From NCBI GenBank assembly GCA_019637645.1, contig JAHBVH010000104.1, forward strand, positions 1 to 23,478: 23,478 bases of DNA, in the 5' to 3' direction. The position numbers and the translations under genes are program-made. The notes under the pieces were generated by a model. That model was not told the origin of the DNA. It saw only the letters and a program-made list of their open reading frames with translations, and did not search any database. This DNA comes from Caldilineaceae bacterium (GTDB taxonomy: Bacteria; Chloroflexota; Anaerolineae; Caldilineales; Caldilineaceae). Position 1 is the first letter of the stretch. Each line of letters begins with the position of its first letter. Shown in pieces: positions 16,045 to 23,143 of this stretch.

Positions 16045-18039
16045 GTGCCGTTCCCAACCGCTTGTCCCTGGCGCACAATATTACACGGGTGCAATGGGGT
16101 GATGCGCGCATGGGACAAGCGGTTGTTCCTGTTCGTTCTCTTGTTGGGAATGCTGCTCTACTCCTTCCAACCGAGTCGCCCCGCGCTGGCCCAAGCGGTG
16201 AACCAGGATGCCGAGCTAGTTTATCTCGATGCGCAGGGCTATATTCGCGTCTATGATCCCCTCCATGTGAATAGCCCTGCGGTCGAGTGGGTCAGCCCGG
16301 TTGGTGGGTGGACGGATTTTGCCCTAGGCGACTTTAATGGGGACGGCGACCGCGAGATTGTGGCGGTGAAGGGTGGCGAAGGGAGTGGTCAACTGACCAT
16401 TTATGATCCAGTCATTGCCACGGGTGCGATCGTGCCGGGGCAACTGATCAATAGCATTCCCTGGCGCGTGCTCTATGACAGCGCCATTGCCGGCGTTCCC
16501 CAGTTGGTGACCACTGGCAGCCTGGATGCCGCTGTGGCGAGTGATGAAATCGTCTATGTCACACGCCTCAATACAACGGATAGCGATGATAGTAACCAGC
16601 GGAGCCAAATCGTGCTCTTGCGGGCCACGGAAAGTGGCGGCACTGCCTGGGCGCGCATGGCGGATTTCACTACTTCGCAGAGTGACTTTACCCAACTCGC
16701 AGTTGGCGATCTGGATCGCGCCGCCCCCGACGAGATCAGCGCCGTGGATAAGCAAGGGGCATTGACCGTTTACCAACTCCGTAATGGCGTCCTCACCCGC
16801 ATTTTGGACAATGAAAGCAGCTCACGCCCGTGGCGCGCGATCCGGGTCGTCAACTTTTTTTCCACAGGTCTCCCTGGGCTAGCGGCTTCCCGCTCCTCCT
16901 CGCCCGGGTTTCATAGCTTTTGGGTCTTTGTCTACGATCCTGGCGACGATGGCATCTTCCGCGATGAACATAGCGAATACTTTCTCCCTGCGCCCGAGCA
17001 TCTCTTTGCCGGGGATATCAATGGCAATGGGGACGAGGAGATCTTCTTCTTGCGCTCTGTGCCAAGCAATATCACGAATATTATGCGGCTTGTGATGCGT
17101 AACCGGGGCACCGATCAGCTACCCGCCTTTGAGCAAGCCCTTGATCCGGATAATGGCTACCAGGGCGGGGTGGCTGCTGATGTTGATGGCGATGGGCGTG
17201 CCGAGGTGATTGTCATGCGCAATAATCGCATCCGTACCTATACGCAGCCCGAGGTCAACGCGACCTTGGCTGACTATGTTCCCCCTGTCCTTACCAACGG
17301 GCGTACATTACACGCGGGGAATCTAGACCGCAATGGCTATGTCAAGACACCGACCTTTCAAGTTTCGCCAACAACGCTGGTTGGGGCATTAGCCGCCGGT
17401 GAAGAGAGCACCATCAGCCTCGTGATGTTAACGAATGTCGGCGAAGGTGGCAGCATCCCCTTTACCGCACGGAGCCAAGATAACCCTAATTGGCTGAAGG
17501 TAACGCAGGCAAGTGGGACAACCCCGGGCGCGTTTCAGGTTGCCTTTGATGCACGTTTCCTGGCGAGTGGGGTTTATACCACCCACATCCTGATCGAATC
17601 GAGCAATGACCAAGTGAGTAATGCGCCATTAATGGTGGATGTTCAGCTAACCGTCCGCCCCGGTTTGACGCCACGTTCCCTGTCGCTCGTCGCCGCTGTG
17701 CCTTGTCCCGCGGACGCTCCTGCGCTTGAGCTGCCCCTCCTTATTGATGGGCCGACCGGCATGACCTTTGTTGCCCAAATTGTGGCAGAGGGCCAAACGA
17801 CATCCGCCGCTACCCAGGTCGGCTGGCCCTCTGCGGTTGATTGGGCTGCGGCGCAATCGCCCAATAGCGTTCCCGCCACCATGATCGTAACCTTCTACCC
17901 CCAAAATCTATCCGCTGGTCTAGGGCAAGCCACGCTAGAACTTGCTGCCGCCGATGCACAAGGCCAGCAACTGCGCCGCATTCCTTTGACCCTCCTCTGT
18001 GCCCAAAGCCAGCTCTATCTACCGCTGGTCGCAAAGTAG
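16045..18039 (+). CDS. Secreted FG-GAP/VCBS-like beta-propeller protein with C-terminal YLPLVAK tail
   Basis: GTG 16045 has an excellent Shine-Dalgarno (GGGGAAGG, 8 bases upstream, inside the end of pyrB) and gives 664 residues. ATG 16102 would give 645 residues starting MRAWDKRLFLF, a better signal-peptide start, but it has a poor ribosome site. Either way a hydrophobic signal segment (about 27-41) is followed by a likely ALA-QA cleavage site. Five degenerate calcium-binding FG-GAP-type repeats can be seen: DFNGDGDRE (96-104), GDLDRAAPDE (221-230), GDINGNGDEE (323-332), DVDGDGRAE (379-387) and GNLDRNG (425-431). They suggest a beta-propeller. A BACON- or Ig-like domain (about 438-545) and a second beta domain follow. 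The protein ends in SQLYLPLVAK. It is probably extracellular and cell-surface-associated; the ligand is unknown. It is cotranscribed with pyrB. Confidence 0.85.
   Translation: MPFPTACPWRTILHGCNGVMRAWDKRLFLFVLLLGMLLYSFQPSRPALAQAVNQDAELVYLDAQGYIRVYDPLHVNSPAVEWVSPVGGWTDFALGDFNGDGDREIVAVKGGEGSGQLTIYDPVIATGAIVPGQLINSIPWRVLYDSAIAGVPQLVTTGSLDAAVASDEIVYVTRLNTTDSDDSNQRSQIVLLRATESGGTAWARMADFTTSQSDFTQLAVGDLDRAAPDEISAVDKQGALTVYQLRNGVLTRILDNESSSRPWRAIRVVNFFSTGLPGLAASRSSSPGFHSFWVFVYDPGDDGIFRDEHSEYFLPAPEHLFAGDINGNGDEEIFFLRSVPSNITNIMRLVMRNRGTDQLPAFEQALDPDNGYQGGVAADVDGDGRAEVIVMRNNRIRTYTQPEVNATLADYVPPVLTNGRTLHAGNLDRNGYVKTPTFQVSPTTLVGALAAGEESTISLVMLTNVGEGGSIPFTARSQDNPNWLKVTQASGTTPGAFQVAFDARFLASGVYTTHILIESSNDQVSNAPLMVDVQLTVRPGLTPRSLSLVAAVPCPADAPALELPLLIDGPTGMTFVAQIVAEGQTTSAATQVGWPSAVDWAAAQSPNSVPATMIVTFYPQNLSAGLGQATLELAAADAQGQQLRRIPLTLLCAQSQLYLPLVAK
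16055..16125 (+). promoter_or_regulatory. 14-bp inverted repeat bracketing the alternative ATG start of the secreted protein
   Basis: CAACCGCTTGTCCC (16055-16068) and GGGACAAGCGGTTG (16112-16125) pair perfectly across a 43-base loop that contains ATG 16102. A shorter inner match (GCGCA / TGCGC) can extend the structure. In the mRNA this would fold around the second start codon, which could gate translation or mark 16042-16101 as non-coding. Confidence 0.55.
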
Positions 18040-18070
18040 GCAATGCTCTCCTTGTTAAGGACGCGGATAA

Positions 18071-18116
18071 ACGCGGAGGGACGCGGATTCACGATTGAAT
18101 CCGCGTCCCTCCGCGT
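18071..18116. repeat. 21-bp perfect hairpin between convergent genes
   Basis: The arms 18071-18091 and 18096-18116 are exact reverse complements with a CGAT loop. Each arm is itself built from CGCGGA/GGGACGCGGA units, and a further GGACGCGGA copy lies at 18059-18067, allowing an alternative pairing with 18111-18119. It sits between the stops of two convergent genes (18039 and 18147), where a bidirectional transcription barrier would be useful, but there is no T tract on either side. The CGCGGATT-type wording suggests a dispersed repeat. Confidence 0.8.
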
Positions 18117-18146
18117 CCTACTTCTTCGCCTTCGACAGCTTTGGTT

Positions 18147-20774
18147 TTATTCAAGGATCACCTGGCCGATGAGGAGTGACTCGTCGGTGCGCCAATGCCA
18201 AGGTAGCCACCACGGGTCAACACGGGCCGGAACGCGCTGTTGGTCACTGGCGCGTAGCACGCGTAGATGGAGCGTATAATTGCCTACGGGTAAGTTAGGA
18301 TCGAGCGGCAGCACTCGCCATTCACGAACGGGCAGCCCTGGCGGCCAACCACCACTAGGGTAATCCCAGCCACCTAACGCCGCTTCCCATTGGCCGACGA
18401 TGGTTCCTGTGCTCTCTTGGAGAAGAAGCTGACCAATGTAGGTATCGCGATAGTTATTGTCGCGCGGGCGCCAGACTAGTTCAAGGGTGAGCGTTTCATC
18501 GGTGGTTGGTTGGGGTGTGGTCAGCTGGGCGTGGACTAGATCAATATAGCCAAAGCTAGCCTGTATCTTGGGGAGGATGGGGCGCTGCGTAGCGGGTGCG
18601 ATGTGGATTGTGCCGAGCGAAAGGGCCTGTTGGGTGGGCTCACTTTCTGCAAGTGCAAGGGCTGTGCCATTCTGTGGATCATAGGCGATGACAACTAATT
18701 TATAGGCCCCCGGCACAGTTGCCACGGGAATCGGTAGTGCCAGTGGAAAATGATAGGGCGTGGGCCAAGCCGCTACCGGCAATGGTGGGGTGGCATCAGC
18801 TTGCGCCACCCGTTGTTCGGTCTTGTCATAGAGGCGTAGGCTAAAACTGATCTGGGGCGGAAGGTTGCGCTGGTCAACGGGTGGCTGCCACTGGAAATCG
18901 GCATAAAGATAGCTCCCCGCGGGGACGGTCGCGGCGGTGAGCGTCGCTTGTTGCAGCCATAGGCCACCCTGAAATGGGGTAGGCGGCAGTGGGAGCGGCA
19001 TCTCTCCCATCGGCAGCGCCAAGGTTGATGGATTCGCGTAAAGTTGCAGACGCAGATAGTCGCGGCCTGGCATTGGGGTATCCATTTGCAGGGGATGCTC
19101 CTGAGCAAACCAAGCGCGGATGATCCCTTGTGGATCGCTAACCGTGTCATAGAGGCGATAGTGCCAAAGCCGCGGGTAATCGCGGCCAAGTTGATCAAGG
19201 GCTTGTTGGGCTACGGTGCGCTTCATGGCAAAGAAATCGCTGGCCGGATCGCCCCAGCCCAAATTGGCCGCGCCATCGACACTGCCCGTGCGGACGAGCA
19301 GCGCTGTCGATGGCGAGACTGTTGTATCTTCGTGTAGTTTGGGGTAGTCGAGCAGGCGGACGGGCGGGGCAAGGGGCGGTGGCAGCGCGGCATCGACGCC
19401 AAGGAGGGTAGTCGGCCAGTAGGTGGTAAGCGCCGTATAGACCCAACCCGCGTTGACTACAATGGCGTCGCCGGGCCGCCACGCTTGGGCAAGCTGCGCC
19501 ACCGCCCCCCGGTGATCATCGGCTTGAAAGGCTGGCGTACCCCAAAAGGTATACAAGCTCCACCCGTTGAGTGCTACGAGCCCAATGCTGGTAAGGATGC
19601 CGACTCGTGGCTGCCACTGGTGCAGAAAAAGCAAGGCTGCTGCCAAGAGCAACAAAAAGGGAGGCGCATAGGTAAAAAGGTAGCGTACATGATATAACGG
19701 CGTTATCCAAGTGGTAATGGCATAGAGCGCGACAACCGGGATAAACACATAGCTACTGACGAGCCAAAACCCATGGGTGACCAGCGAAGGTAAAATACGG
19801 CGTTGGTACAGATAGGCGCAAAGCCCAATGCCCAGCAAGAGCAGCGGCCACGGCCAAGCGGTGGCCGCCGGGGTGCTCTGCCCACTGATCAGGGCACTCG
19901 CACCCTCTGCCACCGCCGCGAAAAAGGTCGCGGGGGTAGACCACGGCACGCGCCAAGGCGGCACGGGCGGCTCGGTTGCCTGTCGCCAAAAGATTGGCAG
20001 CCAAGGCGTCCAAAGGCAGAGAAGCGCGACTTGGGCACCGAGCCAGGGGGCGAGTTTGGGGCGGTTGCGCGTATGGCGTTGGCCCCACCAGCAGAGGAAC
20101 GCGATCCAATTGAGCGCGATCAGGGTAAACAAGAAATAGTAGAGGGTATAAAGCCCAATGGTGCCGGCTCCGATATAGAGGAGCAGTGGGGTGATAACTG
20201 TTCGTGTAGCCAATGTTGGGGCCGTACTAGCCATAGTGGCGGCGACGGTTGCCGGCTGTGGTCTGATCCGCCACCACTGGGTGAGGCCCCAAAAACAGAG
20301 CAGACCCAAGAGCGCGCCCAAGGTATACATGCGCACTTCTTGGCTATACCAAATGTGATACGGATTGATCGCCGCCAGCCATAAGGCGAAGAGGGCGACT
20401 TGGGATGAAAAAAAGGCGCGCCCCAGGGCGAAGAGCAGCGCCATCAATAAGAGCCCAAAGCAGAGACTGAGCCAAGCATAGAGAAATTCCAGGCCCAAGG
20501 CGGGGATAGGCTGGGTAAGCCCTTGCCAGTAGTGGAGCAGTAAATAGTAGCCTGGCGGGTGAATGTCACCCGCGGTATGGCGCAGTAGGGCCGGTATATC
20601 CTTTTGGGCTAAGGCGACACTGACCGTTTCATCGTACCATAGGGATTCTGCTCCAAGGCGATAGAGGCGTAGCGCAAAGCCTACGAGAATTGCCGCTAGG
20701 CCGAGCAATCGTCGATTCGCTAGTGGATTAGCCAATAGATAGGGTGATAACGATGGAAAGCGAGCCCAATTCAC
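18147..20774 (-). CDS. Family 39-type (ArnT/PMT-like) membrane glycosyltransferase
   Basis: The start is GTG 20774, with AAGAGAAGAG about 10 bases upstream; the protein has 875 residues. The N-terminal half (to about residue 430) has some 10-12 membrane segments. The family signature is ESLWYDETVSV with the metal-binding and catalytic Asp48-Glu49 in the first external loop. HPPGYYLLLHYW (72-83) and NPYHIWYSQEVRMY (137-150) follow, both characteristic of polyprenyl-phosphate-sugar-dependent glycosyltransferases. The C-terminal half (about 430-875) is soluble and beta-rich, with repeated phrases such as PGAYKLVVIAYDP and LPVGNYTLHLRVL that look like carbohydrate-binding or Ig-like domains. It probably adds sugars to envelope lipids or proteins outside the membrane; acceptor and sugar are unknown. 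Its 3' end converges on the secreted protein gene. Confidence 0.9.
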   Translation of the reverse strand: MNWARFPSLSPYLLANPLANRRLLGLAAILVGFALRLYRLGAESLWYDETVSVALAQKDIPALLRHTAGDIHPPGYYLLLHYWQGLTQPIPALGLEFLYAWLSLCFGLLLMALLFALGRAFFSSQVALFALWLAAINPYHIWYSQEVRMYTLGALLGLLCFWGLTQWWRIRPQPATVAATMASTAPTLATRTVITPLLLYIGAGTIGLYTLYYFLFTLIALNWIAFLCWWGQRHTRNRPKLAPWLGAQVALLCLWTPWLPIFWRQATEPPVPPWRVPWSTPATFFAAVAEGASALISGQSTPAATAWPWPLLLLGIGLCAYLYQRRILPSLVTHGFWLVSSYVFIPVVALYAITTWITPLYHVRYLFTYAPPFLLLLAAALLFLHQWQPRVGILTSIGLVALNGWSLYTFWGTPAFQADDHRGAVAQLAQAWRPGDAIVVNAGWVYTALTTYWPTTLLGVDAALPPPLAPPVRLLDYPKLHEDTTVSPSTALLVRTGSVDGAANLGWGDPASDFFAMKRTVAQQALDQLGRDYPRLWHYRLYDTVSDPQGIIRAWFAQEHPLQMDTPMPGRDYLRLQLYANPSTLALPMGEMPLPLPPTPFQGGLWLQQATLTAATVPAGSYLYADFQWQPPVDQRNLPPQISFSLRLYDKTEQRVAQADATPPLPVAAWPTPYHFPLALPIPVATVPGAYKLVVIAYDPQNGTALALAESEPTQQALSLGTIHIAPATQRPILPKIQASFGYIDLVHAQLTTPQPTTDETLTLELVWRPRDNNYRDTYIGQLLLQESTGTIVGQWEAALGGWDYPSGGWPPGLPVREWRVLPLDPNLPVGNYTLHLRVLRASDQQRVPARVDPWWLPWHWRTDESLLIGQVILE

Positions 20775-20802
20775 AAGCTACTCTTCTCTTAATGGATTGA
20801 AA

Positions 20803-20808
20803 ATTATG
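20803..20808 (-). promoter_or_regulatory. Candidate -10 of the glycosyltransferase gene
   Basis: CATAAT on the minus strand (5 of 6 consensus bases) would start transcription near 20796, about 22 bases before GTG 20774. There is no standard -35; the upstream position is filled by the tandem repeats at 20809-20846, where TTTTCC falls at a 16-base spacing. Confidence 0.4.
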
Positions 20809-20846
20809 GACGGAAAATATCGACGGAAAATATCGACGGAAAATAC
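20809..20846. repeat. Three tandem 13-bp repeats upstream of the glycosyltransferase gene
   Basis: GACGGAAAATATC occurs at 20809-20821 and 20822-20834 exactly, and GACGGAAAATAC follows at 20835-20846. The array directly abuts the candidate -10. A 13-bp period is not a whole helical turn. Copy-number change would move any upstream element relative to the promoter. The remaining part of 20775-21172 contains only a TGCGTAACTTCTA box (21099-21111) and the promoter at 21136-21164. Confidence 0.85.
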
Positions 20847-21135
20847 AGCGGGCAGATCACTGTAACAATCGGGATGAATCGACAGGACGCTGATTTTATC
20901 TGGTTTATCTGTGTCACTGTTCTAGTTTTCTCATGAGATGCTACCATGTGCCGTTTCTCCCTGCCAAATGAAGCGCGACCTACTCCAGCCAATCTACCAA
21001 GATCAGACCGATTTCCAAACCTTGTCATCCGGTTGGCTCTGTCGCCCCCACAACCGCCAACGAAAGATGCTGTCAGTGCTCTGGCTACAGGGAGCAATTG
21101 CGTAACTTCTAACTTGGATTAGCTGCCGTCTACCT

Positions 21136-21164
21136 TTGGCATTCTGTCTTCCATCAGCTACAAT
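21136..21164 (+). promoter_or_regulatory. Promoter of the 3D-domain gene, probably leaderless
   Basis: TTGGCA (21136-21141), a 17-base spacer and TACAAT (21159-21164) are the same hexamers and spacing as the pyrC promoter. The ATG at 21173 begins only 9 bases after the -10, where transcription itself should start, and no good Shine-Dalgarno precedes it. A leaderless mRNA is therefore likely. Confidence 0.6.
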
Positions 21165-21172
21165 AGCAGGCC

Positions 21173-22699
21173 ATGTCTACCGTAACACTTCGCAGACACA
21201 CTGGCCGTACCTTGACATTGGTCACTCGGTTGCCTATGCTCATGGCGGCTTCATCAAGTGGCCTCGTGCTCTTGGTATTGCTTTGGGGTGGCTGGTCATT
21301 GACGAGCAGACCCGTGCAGATGGTTGTCGATGGTGTGCCTGAAACTGTCTACACCCACCGCCGTTCGGTTGATGCCTTGTTGTTGGATCTGGGTTTGACC
21401 TTGCAAGCCAATGACCAAGTGGCCCCGCCGCTGACCACTGCCATCCATAGCCAACTCGCCATCACCATTGCTCGGGCGCGCCCCATACAAATTTGGGCCG
21501 ACGGTCGCCAATGGGAGACTAGCAGTTGGGGGCAGACTGCTGATGCAATTTTGACGGAAGCTGGCGTCACGGTGGATCAGTATGATCAGGTGCAGGTTGG
21601 GGATCGCACCTATGGCATGGCCGAACCCTTGCCGCCGTTAACCCGAACGCCTTTGCCCCAGACCTATAGCCGTGGTTATGCCTGGGATGATTGGCTTGTC
21701 GAGCCATTGCAACTGCGGCTACAGCGGGCGATTCCGCTGGTGGTCAAAGATGGGGGACTGCCTTTTACGGTGCGTACCACCGCGCAGACAGTGGGGGAAG
21801 CACTACGGCAAGCGGAAATCACCATCTATTTGGGCGACGGCGTACAGCCATCCCTGGGCACGCAGCTCTCTCCTGGGCTACGCGTTCAGATTCAGCGTAG
21901 CAAGCCGATTGTTTTGCGCGTAGACAATCGCGTGATGAAAACCCGCTCCCGCGCCCAAACGGTCGGTGATGCGCTGGTCGAAGTGGGCGTGGGTATTTCT
22001 GGCTTGGATCAAGTTTCGCCTCCCTTGGACACTTTGTTGAAAGAGGATCTGGCGATCAGCATCACGCGTGTCCGGGAAACGGTGGAAGTGACCGAGCAGA
22101 TTGCGCCCTTTGAAACGGTCTTTCAGCCCGATGCGAATTTAGCCATCGATCTGCAACAAGAGCGTACCCCCGGTGCTGAGGGCATTACGCGGCAACGCTA
22201 TCGCGTGCGCTATGAAAATGGGCAAGAGGTCAGCCGGGCACTCGAAGACACCTGGACGGCCCAAGAACCGGCTCAGCGGGTAATCGTCTATGGTCAACGC
22301 ATTGAACCCCAAACGGCCACCATGCCCGACGGTCAGCAGATTACCTATTGGCGCAAAGTGCGTATGTTCGCCTCTAGCTATAGCGCTGCAACCGCGGGGG
22401 TTTCGCCCTCAGAATCCTGGTATGGGCGAACCTATACCGGGGAGCCCATGCGCAAAGGGGTGGTTGCTGTTGACCCACGGATTATCCCCTTGCGCGCCAA
22501 AGTCTTTGTAACCGGCTATGGCTATGGGGATGCTTTGGATGTCGGCTCGGCCATTCGCTCACGCCGGATCGACTTGGGGTATGATAACGACAATTTGGTC
22601 CTCTGGAACCGTTGGGTTGATGTTTATCTGCTATGGCCGCCACCGCCCGCCCATCAAATCACTTGGGTTATCCCCAACTACCCACGCGTCCCAAATTAA
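21173..22699 (+). CDS. DUF348/G5/3D-domain cell-wall protein
   Basis: This 508-residue protein has one N-terminal membrane segment (about 22-44) and is otherwise external. Three DUF348-like (ubiquitin-like) units follow, each with VDALLLDLGL- or VGDALVEVGV-type wording (about 48-105, 106-150 then 185-245, and 246-300). A G5 domain (about 300-376) ends in RVIVYGQRIEP. The C-terminal 3D domain (about 396-490) has all three aspartates, in AVDPRIIPL (Asp434), ALDVGSAI (Asp456) and RRIDLGY (Asp467). The order DUF348-G5-3D is the architecture of Bacillus YabE/YocH-type and Rpf-related proteins that bind or cleave peptidoglycan. The 3D fold is a double-psi barrel related to lytic transglycosylases. 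The glycine-rich Asp-Thr-Gly-Gly found in many 3D domains reads DVGSA here. The role is inferred as wall remodelling during growth. Confidence 0.92.
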   Translation: MSTVTLRRHTGRTLTLVTRLPMLMAASSSGLVLLVLLWGGWSLTSRPVQMVVDGVPETVYTHRRSVDALLLDLGLTLQANDQVAPPLTTAIHSQLAITIARARPIQIWADGRQWETSSWGQTADAILTEAGVTVDQYDQVQVGDRTYGMAEPLPPLTRTPLPQTYSRGYAWDDWLVEPLQLRLQRAIPLVVKDGGLPFTVRTTAQTVGEALRQAEITIYLGDGVQPSLGTQLSPGLRVQIQRSKPIVLRVDNRVMKTRSRAQTVGDALVEVGVGISGLDQVSPPLDTLLKEDLAISITRVRETVEVTEQIAPFETVFQPDANLAIDLQQERTPGAEGITRQRYRVRYENGQEVSRALEDTWTAQEPAQRVIVYGQRIEPQTATMPDGQQITYWRKVRMFASSYSAATAGVSPSESWYGRTYTGEPMRKGVVAVDPRIIPLRAKVFVTGYGYGDALDVGSAIRSRRIDLGYDNDNLVLWNRWVDVYLLWPPPPAHQITWVIPNYPRVPN

Positions 22700-22800
22700 A
22701 AACGCAACCAATCGACCTGCAGGGGCTTTCTATCTCCTGACTGTGGCTACAGCAATGGATGGGGCAGATTTATACAAATTTCCGATTTTCTGTCCGCTGA

Positions 22801-22829
22801 TTGCTCGGTAAAAGACGTAGCTCTATATT
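22801..22829 (+). promoter_or_regulatory. Candidate upstream promoter for the second glycosyltransferase
   Basis: TTGCTC (22801-22806), a 17-base spacer and TATATT (22824-22829). The -10 has 5 of 6 consensus bases and the -35 three. It lies 315 bp from ATG 23144. Confidence 0.35.
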
Positions 22830-22855
22830 AATTGTCTCGTAATGTTTTCTTAATT

Positions 22856-22884
22856 TTGTTGGGTTAAACTTCCCCTGGTATGAT
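22856..22884 (+). promoter_or_regulatory. Second candidate promoter for the second glycosyltransferase
   Basis: TTGTTG (22856-22861), a 17-base spacer and TATGAT (22879-22884). Transcripts from here would carry a leader of about 250 bases containing both palindromes at 22903-22933 and 23044-23076. The rest of the 444-bp gap 22700-23143 shows no gene. Confidence 0.4.
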
Positions 22885-22902
22885 GTAAACGGCCAATCGG
22901 CG

Positions 22903-22933
22903 AACCTGACCGGTTTTCAAAACCGGTCAGGTT
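22903..22933. repeat. Palindrome, GGTTTT/AAAACC family, copy 2
   Basis: A perfect 15-bp inverted repeat (AACCTGACCGGTTTT at 22903-22917, complement at 22919-22933) with a single-base loop. TACGTAACTTCTG follows 6 bases later (22940-22952), as a similar box follows copy 3. Confidence 0.85.
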
Positions 22934-23027
22934 TGGGACTACGTAACTTCTGGGCTTCTGTTGTAGGAATCTTTTTGCTTTTCGCCATGGCTGTCACCCA
23001 AAGAGGGTCTCGTTGTACTAACTATGA

Positions 23028-23097
23028 TAGACGGTACGTACAAAGACCTGACAGGTTTTCCAAACCTATCAGGTCTGGCCCAAGTGCGTAACTCCTA
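23028..23097. repeat. Palindrome, GGTTTT/AAAACC family, copy 3, with flanking boxes
   Basis: AGACCTGACAGGTTT (23044-23058) pairs with 23062-23076 at 14 of 15 positions across a three-base loop. It is flanked by TAGACGGTACGTA (23028-23040) and TGCGTAACTCCTA (23085-23097), which are imperfect inverted copies of each other (9 of 13). This is the same layout as the element upstream of smc: terminal boxes around a central dyad. Confidence 0.65.
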
Positions 23098-23143
23098 TAT
23101 CAAATAACCTGAAATTTTCAGCAGAGAGAATAAATAGCACGGC

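Noticed and set aside
20809..20846. Tandem repeats as a small CRISPR array
   Set aside because: The 13-bp units are contiguous with no spacers and no cas genes are present.
22987..23091. A 34-codon plus-strand frame ahead of the second glycosyltransferase
   Set aside because: It runs through the palindrome and its stop lies in the repeated box, so it is explained by repeat sequence.
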